A DNA stretch of 64,000 nt. Origin: Ferrovibrio sp. MS7. GTDB taxonomy: Bacteria > Pseudomonadota > Alphaproteobacteria > Ferrovibrionales > Ferrovibrionaceae. Numbering within the stretch: the first letter of the stretch is position 1; the number at the start of each line of letters is the position of its first letter. The stretch covers positions 124,001-188,000 of the forward strand of contig NZ_JBBKBA010000002.1 of assembly GCF_038404985.1 (NCBI RefSeq), given 5' to 3'. The translations under genes were made by a program, and so were the position numbers. The notes beneath the pieces were generated by a model. That model saw only the letters and a list, made by a program, of their open reading frames with translations. It was not told where the DNA came from and searched no databases. Below are positions 29,940-39,441 of this stretch, one piece after another.

Positions 29940-30449
29940 GTGAATAAAAATCGTCAACGCGGTGGCCGTCCCCAAGGCCGTCGTCCCCATGGTGGTGGCG
30001 GCGGCGGCGGTGGCAACAACGGCGGCATGAACAGCAACAATGCGCACCGCAATTTCGACAGCAATGGCCCGGACGTAAAGATCCGTGGCACTGCCAGCCA
30101 TATCTTCGAACGCTATTGCCAGCTCGCCCGCGACGCCAATTCCTCCGGCGACCGCGTGCAGGCGGAAAGCTTCCTGCAGCATGCGGAACACTATTACCGC
30201 ATCATGCTGGCCCAAGGCGTGGCCCCGGCGCAGCGCGCCGCCAATGCCGCCAATGGCCCGCAGCAGAACGGCAATGGTAACGGCCAGCCGCACCAGCAGC
30301 AGCCGCAGCAGCAGGCTGGTGGCGCTCCCTTCTCCGAAGGCGAGCCGCAGCCCAGCCTGGAAATGGAGCTGGAGCAGGTGCTGGAAAGCGCCCCCCGCGA
30401 AGGCCAGGGCGAGACCGAGGCCCGCGAGGATGCCTCGCAGCAGCACTGA
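29940..30449 (+). CDS. DUF4167 domain protein
   Basis: A 169-residue protein starting at GTG 29940. A basic N terminus (NKNRQRGGRPQGRRPHG) with a run of eight glycines resembles RNA-binding RGG-type tails. Residues about 50-105 are the DUF4167 domain (DVKIRGTASHIFERYCQLAR, then AESFLQHAEHYYRIM). The C terminus is Gln/Asn-rich and acidic. The family is essentially alphaproteobacterial; function unknown. The position after prmC is usual for the class. A strong terminator follows. Confidence 0.9.
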   Translation: MNKNRQRGGRPQGRRPHGGGGGGGGNNGGMNSNNAHRNFDSNGPDVKIRGTASHIFERYCQLARDANSSGDRVQAESFLQHAEHYYRIMLAQGVAPAQRAANAANGPQQNGNGNGQPHQQQPQQQAGGAPFSEGEPQPSLEMELEQVLESAPREGQGETEAREDASQQH

Positions 30450-30473
30450 TGCTTGGATATATTGAGTAGAAGC

Positions 30474-30504
30474 AGCCGCCGGCCTTCCAGCCGGCGGCTT
30501 TTTT
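30474..30504 (+). terminator. Rho-independent terminator of the DUF4167 gene
   Basis: A perfect 10-bp stem (AGCCGCCGGC with GCCGGCGGCT), a 6-nt loop (CTTCCA) and a run of six T. It separates the translation genes from the flagellar operon. Confidence 0.92.
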
Positions 30505-30511
30505 CATGCCC

Positions 30512-30562
30512 GGCAAAAGCTGCCCCGGCCTCCCGACGCCCTGCCGCCCGGCAATTTCTGCC
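30512..30562. promoter_or_regulatory. Two GGCA-N5-TGCC dyads, candidate sigma-54 activator sites
   Basis: GGCAAAAGCTGCC at 30512-30524 and GGCAATTTCTGCC at 30550-30562 share the same inverted repeat and spacer length, and both are preceded by CCC; their centres are 38 bp apart. They lie roughly 85-125 bp upstream of the transcription start expected from the flgE sigma-54 promoter, the usual range for an enhancer-binding protein such as FlbD. Confidence 0.5.
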
Positions 30563-30620
30563 TAGCGAGGTCGGCATGAAATATCAAACAGAATCAATAC
30601 ATTGAACCTCCAAAACGGCT

Positions 30621-30636
30621 TGGCACGGGGTTTGCT
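30621..30636 (+). promoter_or_regulatory. Sigma-54 promoter of flgE-flgK-flgL
   Basis: TGGCACGGGGTTTGCT has the -24 GG (30622-30623) and -12 GC (30634-30635) elements with the required 10-bp spacing, and matches the consensus TGGCACG-N4-TTGC at nearly every position. Transcription should start near 30647, about 32 nt before the flgE ATG. Hook genes in Caulobacter and relatives use sigma-54 in the same way. Confidence 0.85.
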
Positions 30637-30678
30637 TTTATCAGGCCAAACCGTACTACCCGCTGCCTGGAGGCAACA

Positions 30679-32028
30679 ATGACGATCAGTGGCGCTTTGC
30701 AAACCGCGATTACCGGCCTGAACGGCCAGTCGACCGCGATTGGCTTCATCTCCGACAACGTCGCCAACGCGACCACCAATGGCTACAAGAAGGTGGAATC
30801 GCGCTTCGCCACGCTGGTCACCCAGTCGTCTGCCCAGGCCAACACCCACTCGCCGGGCGGTGCGCTGAACTCTCCCTTCTTCGCCAACAATGCCCAGGGC
30901 GCCATCCAGCAGGTGAATTCCACCACCTCTGTCGCGGTGTCGGGCCAGGGCTTCATCCCGGTATCGAAGAAGACCGGCATCGACTCGAATACGGGCCTGC
31001 CGACCTTCGAAACCACTTCCTACTTCACCCGCGTGGGTGACTTCATCCAGAACGAGGATGGCTACCTGGTCAATTCCTCGGGCTACTTCCTGCGCGGCTT
31101 CGCCATCACCGAGGATCCGACTACCGGTGCGCTGACCACCTCTGCGACGCCGACCGAGGTGCGCGTCTCCAACCTGCTCGACAGCCCGGTGGCCACCACC
31201 TCGGTGGAATACTCGGCCAACCTGCCCTCCAACGTGCTGGACTCCACCGGCGCGCTGCCGGTGACGTTGCCGACCAGCTCGATCCAGATCTTTGACGCAC
31301 TCGGCAACCCGCAGACGCTGGAACTGGACTGGACCCGCACCGCCACCAATAGCTGGGACCTGACGGTCAACGCCGCCAACTCCACGCCGGCTACCTATGG
31401 CCCGATCACCGTGACCTTCGGCGGCACCATCGGCGCCACCACCGTGACCCCCGGCACCATCTCCGACATGACCACCGCTGACGGCAACATCACCCTGGTG
31501 GCCCCGGCCGCCGTGGGCGACAATGCCAACTTCACCCTGGCGATGGATTTCGGCTCCGGCGCCCAGGCGGTCGGCATCGACTTCGGTTCCTATGGCGAAA
31601 CCATCGGCACCACGCAGTTCGCCGGCACCACCCTGAGCCTGAACGACTTCAGCCAGAACGGCGTGCCGCGCGGCAACTTCAAGAGCCTGGCGATCGACAA
31701 TAACGGCCAGGTCTCGGTGACCTTCGACAACGGCAACGTGAAGCCCTTCTACCAGCTTCAGCTCGCCAAGTTCCGCGATCCGACCGAGCTTGACCGCGTG
31801 GATGGCAACGCCTTCCTCGAAACCCCCGGTTCCGGTTCGCCGGTGCTGACCCAGGTGGGCGGCTCTGGCGTCGGCAATCTGGTTTCCGCCGCCATCGAAC
31901 AGTCCAACGTCGATATCGCGGAGGAATTCTCCAAGATGATCGTTGCCCAGCGCGCCTACTCGGCCAACGCCCGCCTGATCACGGTGGCCGACGAACTGCT
32001 GCAGGAAACGATCAATATCCGCCGCTAA
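30679..32028 (+). CDS. flgE: Flagellar hook protein FlgE
   Basis: A 449-residue axial protein. The N terminus (MTISGALQTAITGLNGQSTA, NVANATTNGYKK) and C terminus (SNVDIAEEFSKMIVAQRAYS, then LLQETINIRR) are the coiled-coil segments shared by rod and hook proteins; the centre has the FlgE D1/D2 region. FlgE polymerises into the hook outside the cell. It is first in a three-gene operon with flgK and flgL. Confidence 0.93.
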   Translation: MTISGALQTAITGLNGQSTAIGFISDNVANATTNGYKKVESRFATLVTQSSAQANTHSPGGALNSPFFANNAQGAIQQVNSTTSVAVSGQGFIPVSKKTGIDSNTGLPTFETTSYFTRVGDFIQNEDGYLVNSSGYFLRGFAITEDPTTGALTTSATPTEVRVSNLLDSPVATTSVEYSANLPSNVLDSTGALPVTLPTSSIQIFDALGNPQTLELDWTRTATNSWDLTVNAANSTPATYGPITVTFGGTIGATTVTPGTISDMTTADGNITLVAPAAVGDNANFTLAMDFGSGAQAVGIDFGSYGETIGTTQFAGTTLSLNDFSQNGVPRGNFKSLAIDNNGQVSVTFDNGNVKPFYQLQLAKFRDPTELDRVDGNAFLETPGSGSPVLTQVGGSGVGNLVSAAIEQSNVDIAEEFSKMIVAQRAYSANARLITVADELLQETINIRR

Positions 32029-32083
32029 TTCCGTACCGGGGGCGGCCCAGAACGGGCCGTCCGCTTAAGGAAGGAACTCCACC

Positions 32084-33538
32084 ATGTCGCTCACCGCCGC
32101 CCTGTCCTCTTCTGTCGCCGCCCTTGGCACCCTGCAGCAGCAGACCCGTCTGCTGTCGGCAAACGTCGCCAACGCGCAGAACCCGGACTACACGCGCAAG
32201 GTGGCGACGCTGACCACGCCGGCCATCGATGGCCTGCCGGGCTCGCCGCTGATCTCGCAGATCAGCCGCGTCGCGGCGCCGGAAGTGCAGCAGGATCTCT
32301 ACACCGCCCGCGCCGATTACGGCCGCACCGGTACGCAGAAGACGCTGACCGCCGATCTGGCGGAAATCCTCGATGCCACCATCACCACCGGCGAACAGCC
32401 GGCGATGGCGCGTCTGTTGTCGCAATTCGAGGCTGCCTGGAAGAACCTGGAAGCCAATCCGGAAAATTCCGACCTTGCCAACGAAGTAATCCGCCGCGGC
32501 CAGGATGTGGCGGTGTACATCAATCAGCTCAACGCCAAGCAGACCCAGCTCCGCACCCGCGCCGATGACGCGGTGCAGACCTCGGTCAACACGCTGAACG
32601 ATGCCTCGGTGCAGATCCAGAAGCTGAACGTGCAGATCGCCTCGGCGCTCGGTTCGGGCCAGCCGACCGGCGACCTGGAAGACCTGCGCGACAAGGAAGT
32701 GTCGCGCATCGCCGAACTGGTCAGCATCCGCACGCTGACCAATGATCGCGGCGAGATGACGGTTTATACCGAAGCCGGCGTGCAGATCACCGGCACCATC
32801 GCGCAGCAATTCACCTACACGCCCTCCTCCACCGGCTCGGCCGGCACCATCACCTATCAGGGCGCCACCACCTCGCTGAACGGCGGCTTCCTCAACGGCT
32901 CGATCCGCGCCGCGCTGGATTATCTCGATCCGAGCACGACGGCGGTCAGCTCCAGCGATCCCAATCTCGGCACGCTGGCCAAGTATGTGAACCAGCTTGA
33001 TGCGATCGCCTACAACCTGGTGACCATCGTTAACAACGCCTACAACGCGGCGGAAGCCGCCATACCGGCACCCGTGCCGCCGGAAGGCACCGACTTCTTC
33101 ACCTTCGGCGGCCTGACCAGCCAGGAAGCCCAGGGCATCGCGGTGAACGCGAACCTGCTGAACGGCACCGAAAGCCTGAAGGTGCTGGCCGCCGGCGACG
33201 TGCAGCAGGCGATGCGCAACACGCAGATCAGCGCCGCCGACGTCAACCGCCTCGGCGCCGAGAGCAACGGCCTGACCACCGGCAACCTCACCATCTTCGG
33301 CCTGGTCGACAATGTGCTGGCCTATCACGCGCGCAATGCCGCCGTGAATGCCGAAAATTCCGACAGCGCCGAGCAGATCCAGCACACGATGGATCAGAAG
33401 CTGCGCAACCTCACCGGCGTCGATATTGATACCGAACTCGCCAATTTGCAGATCCTGCAGAACAATTATGCCGCCATGGCCAACGTGCTGAACAACATCA
33501 CCCAGATGTTCGACACGCTGGTCAATATCGGGAGGTAA
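32084..33538 (+). CDS. flgK: Flagellar hook-associated protein FlgK
   Basis: A 484-residue protein with the FlgK N terminus (LGTLQQQTRLLSANVANAQN, then PDYTRK) and the C-terminal segment NLQILQNNYAAMANVLNNIT, then MFDTLVNIGR. FlgK is the first junction protein between hook and filament. The internal DLEDLRDKEVSRIAELVSIR is typical of the family. 55 nt after flgE and 2 nt before flgL. Confidence 0.93.
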   Translation: MSLTAALSSSVAALGTLQQQTRLLSANVANAQNPDYTRKVATLTTPAIDGLPGSPLISQISRVAAPEVQQDLYTARADYGRTGTQKTLTADLAEILDATITTGEQPAMARLLSQFEAAWKNLEANPENSDLANEVIRRGQDVAVYINQLNAKQTQLRTRADDAVQTSVNTLNDASVQIQKLNVQIASALGSGQPTGDLEDLRDKEVSRIAELVSIRTLTNDRGEMTVYTEAGVQITGTIAQQFTYTPSSTGSAGTITYQGATTSLNGGFLNGSIRAALDYLDPSTTAVSSSDPNLGTLAKYVNQLDAIAYNLVTIVNNAYNAAEAAIPAPVPPEGTDFFTFGGLTSQEAQGIAVNANLLNGTESLKVLAAGDVQQAMRNTQISAADVNRLGAESNGLTTGNLTIFGLVDNVLAYHARNAAVNAENSDSAEQIQHTMDQKLRNLTGVDIDTELANLQILQNNYAAMANVLNNITQMFDTLVNIGR

Positions 33539-33540
33539 TC

Positions 33541-34581
33541 ATGGTCGCTATCACTGGCTCCACCCAATTTGCCCGCATCCTCGACCAGACCCGCCTGATC
33601 CGGAACCTGAACCAGGAACTTACCAATCAGCAGGCTCAGTTTTCCTCTGGCCGCATCCTTGGCGGTCTGGTCGGCGTTTCCACTCGCGCGCAGGAACTCG
33701 GCGATCTCAAGGCGGAATTGCAGAGCGCCAACGCCTACAAGAGCGCCGTCACCACGGCGCAGAACCGCGTGCGCCTCTACTCCATCACCATGGAGCAGCT
33801 CATCGAGGTGGCTACCGAGGCGCAGGATCTGATGATCAAGAACCGCGATTCGTTCTTTGCCTCGACCTCGGCGCCAACAGCGCAGATCAACGTGCTGCTC
33901 GACCGCGTCGGCACCTTCCTGCAGACCAAGGACAGCGAACGCTACCTCTTCGCCGGCCGCAATTATGGCACCAACCCGGTGCTGTCGCCGCTTTCCAACG
34001 TGGTCGCCGACAGCCCGGCGGGCGCCGTGCCGCCGGCCCTCACGGTATCGAATGAAGGCAGCGGCGTCGGCGGCCAGCCCCTGTGGCTGAACGTCACCAA
34101 CACCGACGAACTGGACAACTACTATTTCGACACGACAGGCACCAACGGTGCCCCGGAAGACAACTTCATCTCGGTCTATGCCGACGACAACGAGCGTGTG
34201 CAGTATGGCATCAGCGCCACCGATCCCGGCATCCAGCAGCTTGTCGACTCCCTGACCCGCTTCCGCTCGGCGATCCAGGATATTTCGGACCCGACGCTGT
34301 ATGCCCAGCGCGTCGACGACGCCCTGGCCTCGCTCCGCAGCTCGCTGCAGAGCCTCAAGACCACCGCCTCGACCAACGGCCATACCGAGCAGCGCCTGGT
34401 GGAACTGCAGGCCCGCCATGACCGTTCCGTCGATGTGCTGAAAAAGCGCATCGGCAGCATCGAGGATGCCGACCCGGCCGAGACCGCCACCCTGATCAAG
34501 GCGCTGCAGACCTCGCTGGAAGCCACCTACACCATCACCCGCGACACCCTGCAGCTCTCGCTGGTGAATTACCTGCGGTAA
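33541..34581 (+). CDS. flgL: Flagellar hook-associated protein FlgL (flagellin-like)
   Basis: A 346-residue flagellin-fold protein: the N-terminal helix ([20 protein letters not shown]) and C-terminal helix ([20 protein letters not shown]) are the conserved D0/D1 parts. Length and position after flgK identify FlgL, the second junction protein, rather than filament flagellin. No flagellin or export genes are in the window, so this late-assembly trio is detached from the main flagellar clusters. Confidence 0.88.
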   Translation: MVAITGSTQFARILDQTRLIRNLNQELTNQQAQFSSGRILGGLVGVSTRAQELGDLKAELQSANAYKSAVTTAQNRVRLYSITMEQLIEVATEAQDLMIKNRDSFFASTSAPTAQINVLLDRVGTFLQTKDSERYLFAGRNYGTNPVLSPLSNVVADSPAGAVPPALTVSNEGSGVGGQPLWLNVTNTDELDNYYFDTTGTNGAPEDNFISVYADDNERVQYGISATDPGIQQLVDSLTRFRSAIQDISDPTLYAQRVDDALASLRSSLQSLKTTASTNGHTEQRLVELQARHDRSVDVLKKRIGSIEDADPAETATLIKALQTSLEATYTITRDTLQLSLVNYLR

Positions 34582-34634
34582 GCGGGGCTTTCAGACGGTT
34601 GCACTGTATCGCCATAGCCCTATATTCCGGGGCC

Positions 34635-36017
34635 ATGGCGATCCAGATCTACAATACCCTCAGCCGCCGCAAGGAGGCCTTCACCCCGCTCGATCCGAAC
34701 CGGGTGACGATGTATGTCTGCGGCCCGACGGTCTACAACTTCGCCCATATCGGCAATGCCCGGCCGGCGGTGGCCTTCGACGTGCTCTACCGCCTGCTGC
34801 AGCGGCAGTATCCGTCTGTGGTCTATGCCCGCAACGTCACCGACGTGGACGACAAGATCAACAATGCCGCCAAGGCCGAAGGCGTGCCGATCGGCACCAT
34901 CACCGAGCGCTACCTCGCCGCCTACCATGCCGATATGGGCGCGCTGGGGGTGCTGCCGCCGGTGATCGAGCCGAAGGTGACGCAGCATATCGCCGCTATC
35001 ATCGCCATGATCGAACGACTGATCGGCAACGGCCATGCCTATGCGGCGGATGGCCATGTGCTGTTCAATGTGCCGAGCTTCAAGGAATATGGCGCCCTGT
35101 CGCGCCGTGATCGCGACGAGATGATCGCTGGTGCCCGCATTGATGTGGCACCCTACAAGCAGGACCCGGCCGATTTCGTGCTGTGGAAGCCGTCGCCCGA
35201 TGACATGCCGGGCTGGGACAGCCCCTGGGGCCGCGGCCGCCCCGGCTGGCATATCGAATGCTCGGCGATGATCGACCGCAATCTCGGCTCCGGCCCGATC
35301 GACATCCATGGCGGCGGGCACGACCTGATCTTCCCGCATCATGAAAACGAGATCGCCCAGAGCACTTGCGCCAACAAGGGCACGCTGGGCGGCCAACCCT
35401 TCGCGCGCTACTGGCTGCATAACGGCTTCGTCAATGTTGATGCCGAGAAGATGTCGAAGTCGCTCGGCAACGTGCTGCTGGTGCGCGACCTGATCGGCAT
35501 TGCGCCCGGCGAAGCGATCCGCCTCGCCCTGCTCTCGGCGCATTACCGCCAGCCGCTGGATTGGACCGAGGCCGGCATGCGCGAAGCCAAGGCGCAGCTC
35601 GATCGCCTCTACCGCACGCTGGATGGCCTGAAGGATGTGGCTGCCGCCGATGTGGCGGCACCGGCGGCCTTCGTCGAGGCGCTCTCCGACGATCTCAACA
35701 CGCCCAAGGCGCTGGCCGAACTGCATGCCATCGCCAATGCCGCCAACAAGTCGGTGGAGCCGGCCGAACGGGCCCGCCTGAAGGGCGAGCTGGTTGCCGC
35801 CGGTTGGCTGCTCGGCCTGCTGCAGCAGGAGCCGGCGGCTTGGCTGCAAGGCGGCGATGCCGATGAGGCTGCCGCCATCGAGGCCGCGATTGCCGCCCGC
35901 AAGGCGGCGCGCGCCGCGAAGAACTGGGCCGAAAGCGACCGCATCCGCGACGAATGGGCGGCCCGCGGTATCCTGCTCGAGGACAAAGGCGGCGAAACCA
36001 CCTGGCGGCGTGCCTGA
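34635..36017 (+). CDS. cysS: Cysteinyl-tRNA synthetase
   Basis: A 460-residue class I synthetase. Cys29 in [10 protein letters not shown] is a zinc ligand, HIGN (38-41) is the HIGH box, KMSKS is at 272-276, and [18 protein letters not shown] supplies further zinc ligands. The ATG at 34635 gives the family N terminus ([16 protein letters not shown]). sufE begins 2 nt after the stop. Confidence 0.97.
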   Translation: MAIQIYNTLSRRKEAFTPLDPNRVTMYVCGPTVYNFAHIGNARPAVAFDVLYRLLQRQYPSVVYARNVTDVDDKINNAAKAEGVPIGTITERYLAAYHADMGALGVLPPVIEPKVTQHIAAIIAMIERLIGNGHAYAADGHVLFNVPSFKEYGALSRRDRDEMIAGARIDVAPYKQDPADFVLWKPSPDDMPGWDSPWGRGRPGWHIECSAMIDRNLGSGPIDIHGGGHDLIFPHHENEIAQSTCANKGTLGGQPFARYWLHNGFVNVDAEKMSKSLGNVLLVRDLIGIAPGEAIRLALLSAHYRQPLDWTEAGMREAKAQLDRLYRTLDGLKDVAAADVAAPAAFVEALSDDLNTPKALAELHAIANAANKSVEPAERARLKGELVAAGWLLGLLQQEPAAWLQGGDADEAAAIEAAIAARKAARAAKNWAESDRIRDEWAARGILLEDKGGETTWRRA

Positions 36018-36019
36018 CG

Positions 36020-36442
36020 ATGGCGGAGATGGCCGACATCAAGGCAGCGCAGGAAGAGATCGTCGACGACTTCTCGCTGTTCGACGACTGGATGGACCGC
36101 TACCGCTACCTGATTGATCTGGGCCGCGCCCTGCCGCCCTATCCGGACGAATTGCGCACCGATGAATGGCGCGTGAAGGGCTGCATCAACCGCGCCTGGC
36201 TGCATGGCGCGGCACGCGATGGCCGCGTCTATTATCAGGCCAGCAGCGAGAGCGAGATCGTCGCCGGCCTGATCGCCCTGCTGCTCAAGGTCTATTCCGG
36301 CCGCACGCCACGCGAAATCATCGACAACCCGCCGGATTTCCTGGAGCGCATTGGCGTGTGGGAGAATATCACGTCGAACCGCATCAACGGCCTCAAAGGC
36401 ATGATCAATCTGATCCAGAGCGTCGCCAAGGCGGCGGCTTGA
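36020..36442 (+). CDS. sufE: Cysteine desulfuration protein SufE
   Basis: A 140-residue sulfur acceptor with the persulfide cysteine at C55 in WRVKGCINRAWLHG. It takes sulfur from SufS and passes it to the SufBCD scaffold in the cytoplasm. The start at 36020 is 2 nt after cysS, so the pair, both concerned with cysteine use, may be co-transcribed. Confidence 0.92.
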   Translation: MAEMADIKAAQEEIVDDFSLFDDWMDRYRYLIDLGRALPPYPDELRTDEWRVKGCINRAWLHGAARDGRVYYQASSESEIVAGLIALLLKVYSGRTPREIIDNPPDFLERIGVWENITSNRINGLKGMINLIQSVAKAAA

Positions 36443-36486
36443 AGGCCAAGGCGTGAATTGAGAAGGGGCGCACCCCTTCCCTAGGC

Positions 36487-36590
36487 CGTCATCCTCGGGC
36501 TTGACCCGAGGATCTCAAGCAGAAATGGTCTCTTGCATCGATACTGCCGCCATCCCGGCATGAGACCCGCGGCTCAAGTCCGCGGGTGAC
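36487..36590. repeat. Paired palindromic repeat element, copy 2
   Basis: Arm one is a perfect hairpin (ATCCTCGGG, loop CTTGA, CCCGAGGAT; 36491-36513). Arm two is the inverted counterpart (36565-36587) with loop TCAAG and an 8-bp stem. Flanks GTC...TCTCA match the element at 377-477, while the stem sequences differ, so structure is conserved more than sequence. It lies between the convergent sufE and NifU-like genes. Confidence 0.78.
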
Positions 36591-36629
36591 GAACCCTGCG
36601 GTGTGTGGCCTCTCGCGTATCCAGCAAGC

Positions 36630-37085
36630 TCACCCCGCCTGGCGCTTGGCCTCGATCTGGTCGATGGCCTTCACCGTGGCTTCGAAAGGCAACAGCACGG
36701 CATTGTGACGGGCCTTGTGGTCGCGCACCGGGGTCAGCACTTCCAGATCGGTGAATTCGCCGCCAGCGAATTCGGCATCGGGGGCCGGGCCGCCTTCTTT
36801 CAGCATCGCCCGCATCCGCGCCAGCAATTGCCGCAGCGTGGCGGCATCCTGGCCCACCACATGCTGGCCGAAGATCGAGGCTGAAGCCTGGCCGAGCGCA
36901 CAGGCCTTCACCAACTGGCCATAGCCGACCACCCGGTCGCCCTCCATCTTGAGGTCCACGGTGATGCGGCTGCCGCAGAGCGGGCTTTGCTGGGTGACCG
37001 TGGCATCGGGGTCGGCCAAGCGCTCGGTCTGGCCGATATGTGCCGCGAATCCAAGGATTTTCTCGTTATACAGGGCATTCAGCAT
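36630..37085 (-). CDS. NifU-like iron-sulfur cluster scaffold protein
   Basis: A 151-residue IscU/SufU-fold protein. Two ligand cysteines are present (C37 in SPLCGSRITVDL, C62 in VKACALGQASASIFGQHVVG). The third, expected in an RxxCxLLPW-type segment, is replaced: the protein reads RHNAVLLPFEA with alanine at 129. Some alphaproteobacterial members share this, so it may be a subfamily trait, but it questions a classic three-cysteine scaffold role. Convergent with sufE, which supports an Fe-S link. Confidence 0.85.
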   Translation of the reverse strand: MLNALYNEKILGFAAHIGQTERLADPDATVTQQSPLCGSRITVDLKMEGDRVVGYGQLVKACALGQASASIFGQHVVGQDAATLRQLLARMRAMLKEGGPAPDAEFAGGEFTDLEVLTPVRDHKARHNAVLLPFEATVKAIDQIEAKRQAG

Positions 37086-37201
37086 GGGGCGGTCCGGAAC
37101 CCTTCCTGGGGTGCGGGTTGAACACCGGGGGTCTGAACGATATATAACGGCCCAATTCCCCAGGACAACTGGTCCTGGACATCCGGTCAGGAGAGAAAGC
37201 C

Positions 37202-37675
37202 GTGTTCGCCAAGCGCATCAGCATCGAGCAGGTCGAAGAAGGCAACGAACTAGCGCCGAAATTCGACGCCGACGGGCTGCTGCCCTGCGTCACCACCGCC
37301 GCCGATACCGGCGAGGTGCTGATGCTCGGCTACATGAACGAGGAAGCCCTCAAGCGCACCATCGCCACCGGTGAGGCGCATTACTACAGCCGCAGCCGCA
37401 AGACCCTGTGGCACAAGGGCGCCACTTCCGGCCTGGTGCAGAAGGTGGTGGAACTGCGCATCGACGACGATCAGGATGCCGTGTGGCTGCGCGTGCGCAT
37501 CCCGGGCGATGCGAGCTGCCATGTCGGCTACCGCTCCTGCTTCTACCGCTCGGTACCGACCGGCCCGGAACAGTCTGCGGGAGAGGCCCCGGTGGCCCTG
37601 ACCTTCGAGGAGAAGGAAAAGACCTTCGACCCGAAGGCGGTGTATGGCGACGCGCCGAACCCGACCATCCTGTGA
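37202..37675 (+). CDS. hisI: Phosphoribosyl-AMP cyclohydrolase
   Basis: A 157-residue HisI with [38 protein letters not shown] and the zinc-binding region [14 protein letters not shown]. It opens the purine ring of phosphoribosyl-AMP, the third step of histidine synthesis. It starts at GTG 37202 and is longer than the core domain by a C-terminal tail of about 35 residues. No other his genes of the pathway are adjacent. Confidence 0.95.
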   Translation: MFAKRISIEQVEEGNELAPKFDADGLLPCVTTAADTGEVLMLGYMNEEALKRTIATGEAHYYSRSRKTLWHKGATSGLVQKVVELRIDDDQDAVWLRVRIPGDASCHVGYRSCFYRSVPTGPEQSAGEAPVALTFEEKEKTFDPKAVYGDAPNPTIL

Positions 37676-37803
37676 TTTTCTGCTAATCGGGCGGATTTTC
37701 CCGGTTTCGTAGTGCTAAATTTCGTTAATACCGGTTTATCCGCACTGGCGGTTGCATAAACTGGGTATAGGCTGACGTTGATCTATAGGTCACGGTCAGC
37801 GAG

Positions 37804-39333
37804 ATGAGCCACTCAGACCAGAAATCCCTGCTAGATCGCCTGGGCGATCTACTGTTCGGCGAGGATGAGCCGCCGGCCCAGAAGCCGCTGGCTGTGCCGC
37901 CGCGCCCGCGCCAGGCGGCACAGCCAGAGCCGGCGGTGGAGGTGCAGCCCGCTCATCCGGCCAGCGTCAAGGTGCCGGCCGGCACCATGCAATTGATCGG
38001 CCTCGATGGCCTGAGGCAACGGCTGGGCGAGAAATGGCAGCAGAGTGCCGAACGCATCGCATCAGTTGTGGAGAATGTGCTGCGCCGACGCCTTGATGTC
38101 ACCGATGCGCATTACCGTGTCGGGGCGGATACCTATCTCATATTGTTTACGCGGCTGGACCGCCGTGCAGCCGGTTTCAAGGCCAAGGTGATCGCCGACG
38201 AGATCGAAAAGCTGGTGCTTGGCGATATACCCGAAGGCAGCGGCGTGACGGTGCTGTCAGCTGTGGCGGAAGTGGATCGCGGCATCATCCTGGAGAAGAT
38301 CCACAGCCTGCCGGACCTCGTGCAATATGTGCGCTCGGCAGCGGAAGCCGAGGCACTGCACCCGGCGCTGCCGAGCCCGCCGCCAGGCGATGTGCTGCTG
38401 TTCGAGGATGAACCACCGCTAGCGCCAGGCAGCCTGCCGCAGGAAGCGCGGCGCGGCCCGGTGGCGACCGGCGCCGGCCCGGACCTCGCCGACCTGGACC
38501 AGCCGCTCGGTGGCCTGTTCCAGCACAAGACGCTGGCCGCTTTCCTCAAGGAATGCCGTGCCGGCTTCTATCCCGCCTACAGCATCAAGCGCCATTCCTT
38601 CTCGCCCTATTTCGCCATTGCCATCCATGATCCCAGCAGCCGGCCAGCGCATCTGGTGCAGGATCCGCTGGTCGAGGATGCCGAGGATCTGCTCTTCCAG
38701 ATCGACCGCTACGTGCTCACTTCCGCCCTGCTCGGTCTGCACCGCATGCTCAGCAGCGGCGGCCGCGGCATAGTGGTGGCCAATGTCAGTTATGGCACCC
38801 TGTCGGTACCGCGCCACCGCGAAGCCTATTTCACCCGCCTGCGCGAAATCCCGAGTGCCGTGGCCAAATATATCGGCTTCGCATTGCATGACATTCCCAC
38901 CGGCACACCGGGCAGCCGCATCGCCGAGATCATGGCCTATCTGCAACCTTTCGGCGGCACCCGCATCCTGCAATTGCCGCCGGATTCCCGCCTCGTGGAC
39001 CTGTTCGCCGATACCGGCTGCCATGCCTTCTCCACCAGCCTGCTGCTCTGCGACAGCGACCCGGCACGGCGCCAGCAGGCCCTGGCCAATTTCGCCAAGC
39101 GGGTGCATCTGCATCACCTGGAAAGTGTGCTGTCCGATGTCGAGCGGCCGGAAGACATTACGGCGGGCAGCAGCGCTGGCTTCACCTACCTTGTCGGCAA
39201 GGCGGTGGCCGACCTGATCGACACCCCGGGACAGACGGATAGCCGGCTATTGGCCCAGCTCGCCATTGCCACGGGCCATCTGCACAGCGTCAACCAGCAT
39301 GGCGCCGGCCCAATACAACTAGCGCAGAAGTGA
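37804..39333 (+). CDS. Degenerate GGDEF-EAL protein, probably catalytically inactive
   Basis: A 509-residue protein, not obviously named by simple motif search. Residues 62-155 look like a GGDEF domain: MQLIGLDGLRQRL, then HYRVGADTYLILF at 103-115, where the GGDEF signature has become VGADTY. Residues about 255-470 resemble an EAL domain: FYPAYSIKRH for the YQPI entry, AIAIHD where EAL should be, VVANVSYGTLS for the VNVS strand, and HHLESVLSDVERPEDI for the AEGVE segment. None of the cyclase or phosphodiesterase catalytic residues are kept. It could bind c-di-GMP or a protein partner. No signal peptide or membrane helix; a Pro-rich linker spans residues 22-50. Fold assignment is my inference. 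Confidence 0.6.
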   Translation: MSHSDQKSLLDRLGDLLFGEDEPPAQKPLAVPPRPRQAAQPEPAVEVQPAHPASVKVPAGTMQLIGLDGLRQRLGEKWQQSAERIASVVENVLRRRLDVTDAHYRVGADTYLILFTRLDRRAAGFKAKVIADEIEKLVLGDIPEGSGVTVLSAVAEVDRGIILEKIHSLPDLVQYVRSAAEAEALHPALPSPPPGDVLLFEDEPPLAPGSLPQEARRGPVATGAGPDLADLDQPLGGLFQHKTLAAFLKECRAGFYPAYSIKRHSFSPYFAIAIHDPSSRPAHLVQDPLVEDAEDLLFQIDRYVLTSALLGLHRMLSSGGRGIVVANVSYGTLSVPRHREAYFTRLREIPSAVAKYIGFALHDIPTGTPGSRIAEIMAYLQPFGGTRILQLPPDSRLVDLFADTGCHAFSTSLLLCDSDPARRQQALANFAKRVHLHHLESVLSDVERPEDITAGSSAGFTYLVGKAVADLIDTPGQTDSRLLAQLAIATGHLHSVNQHGAGPIQLAQK

Positions 39334-39441
39334 CGCGGTTTTATGGCAATTTTACCTGCCTTTTGCACTGCACAATATTAGGCTCCGGCTGCATGTCATG
39401 GCGTGGATCCGGTCGGGAACACGCCCCACGGGACAACGATC

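Noticed and set aside
29605-29943. 112-residue open frame before the DUF4167 gene
   Set aside because: No clear ribosome site, Pro/Arg-rich random composition, and it overlaps the strong hairpin region; treated as non-coding.
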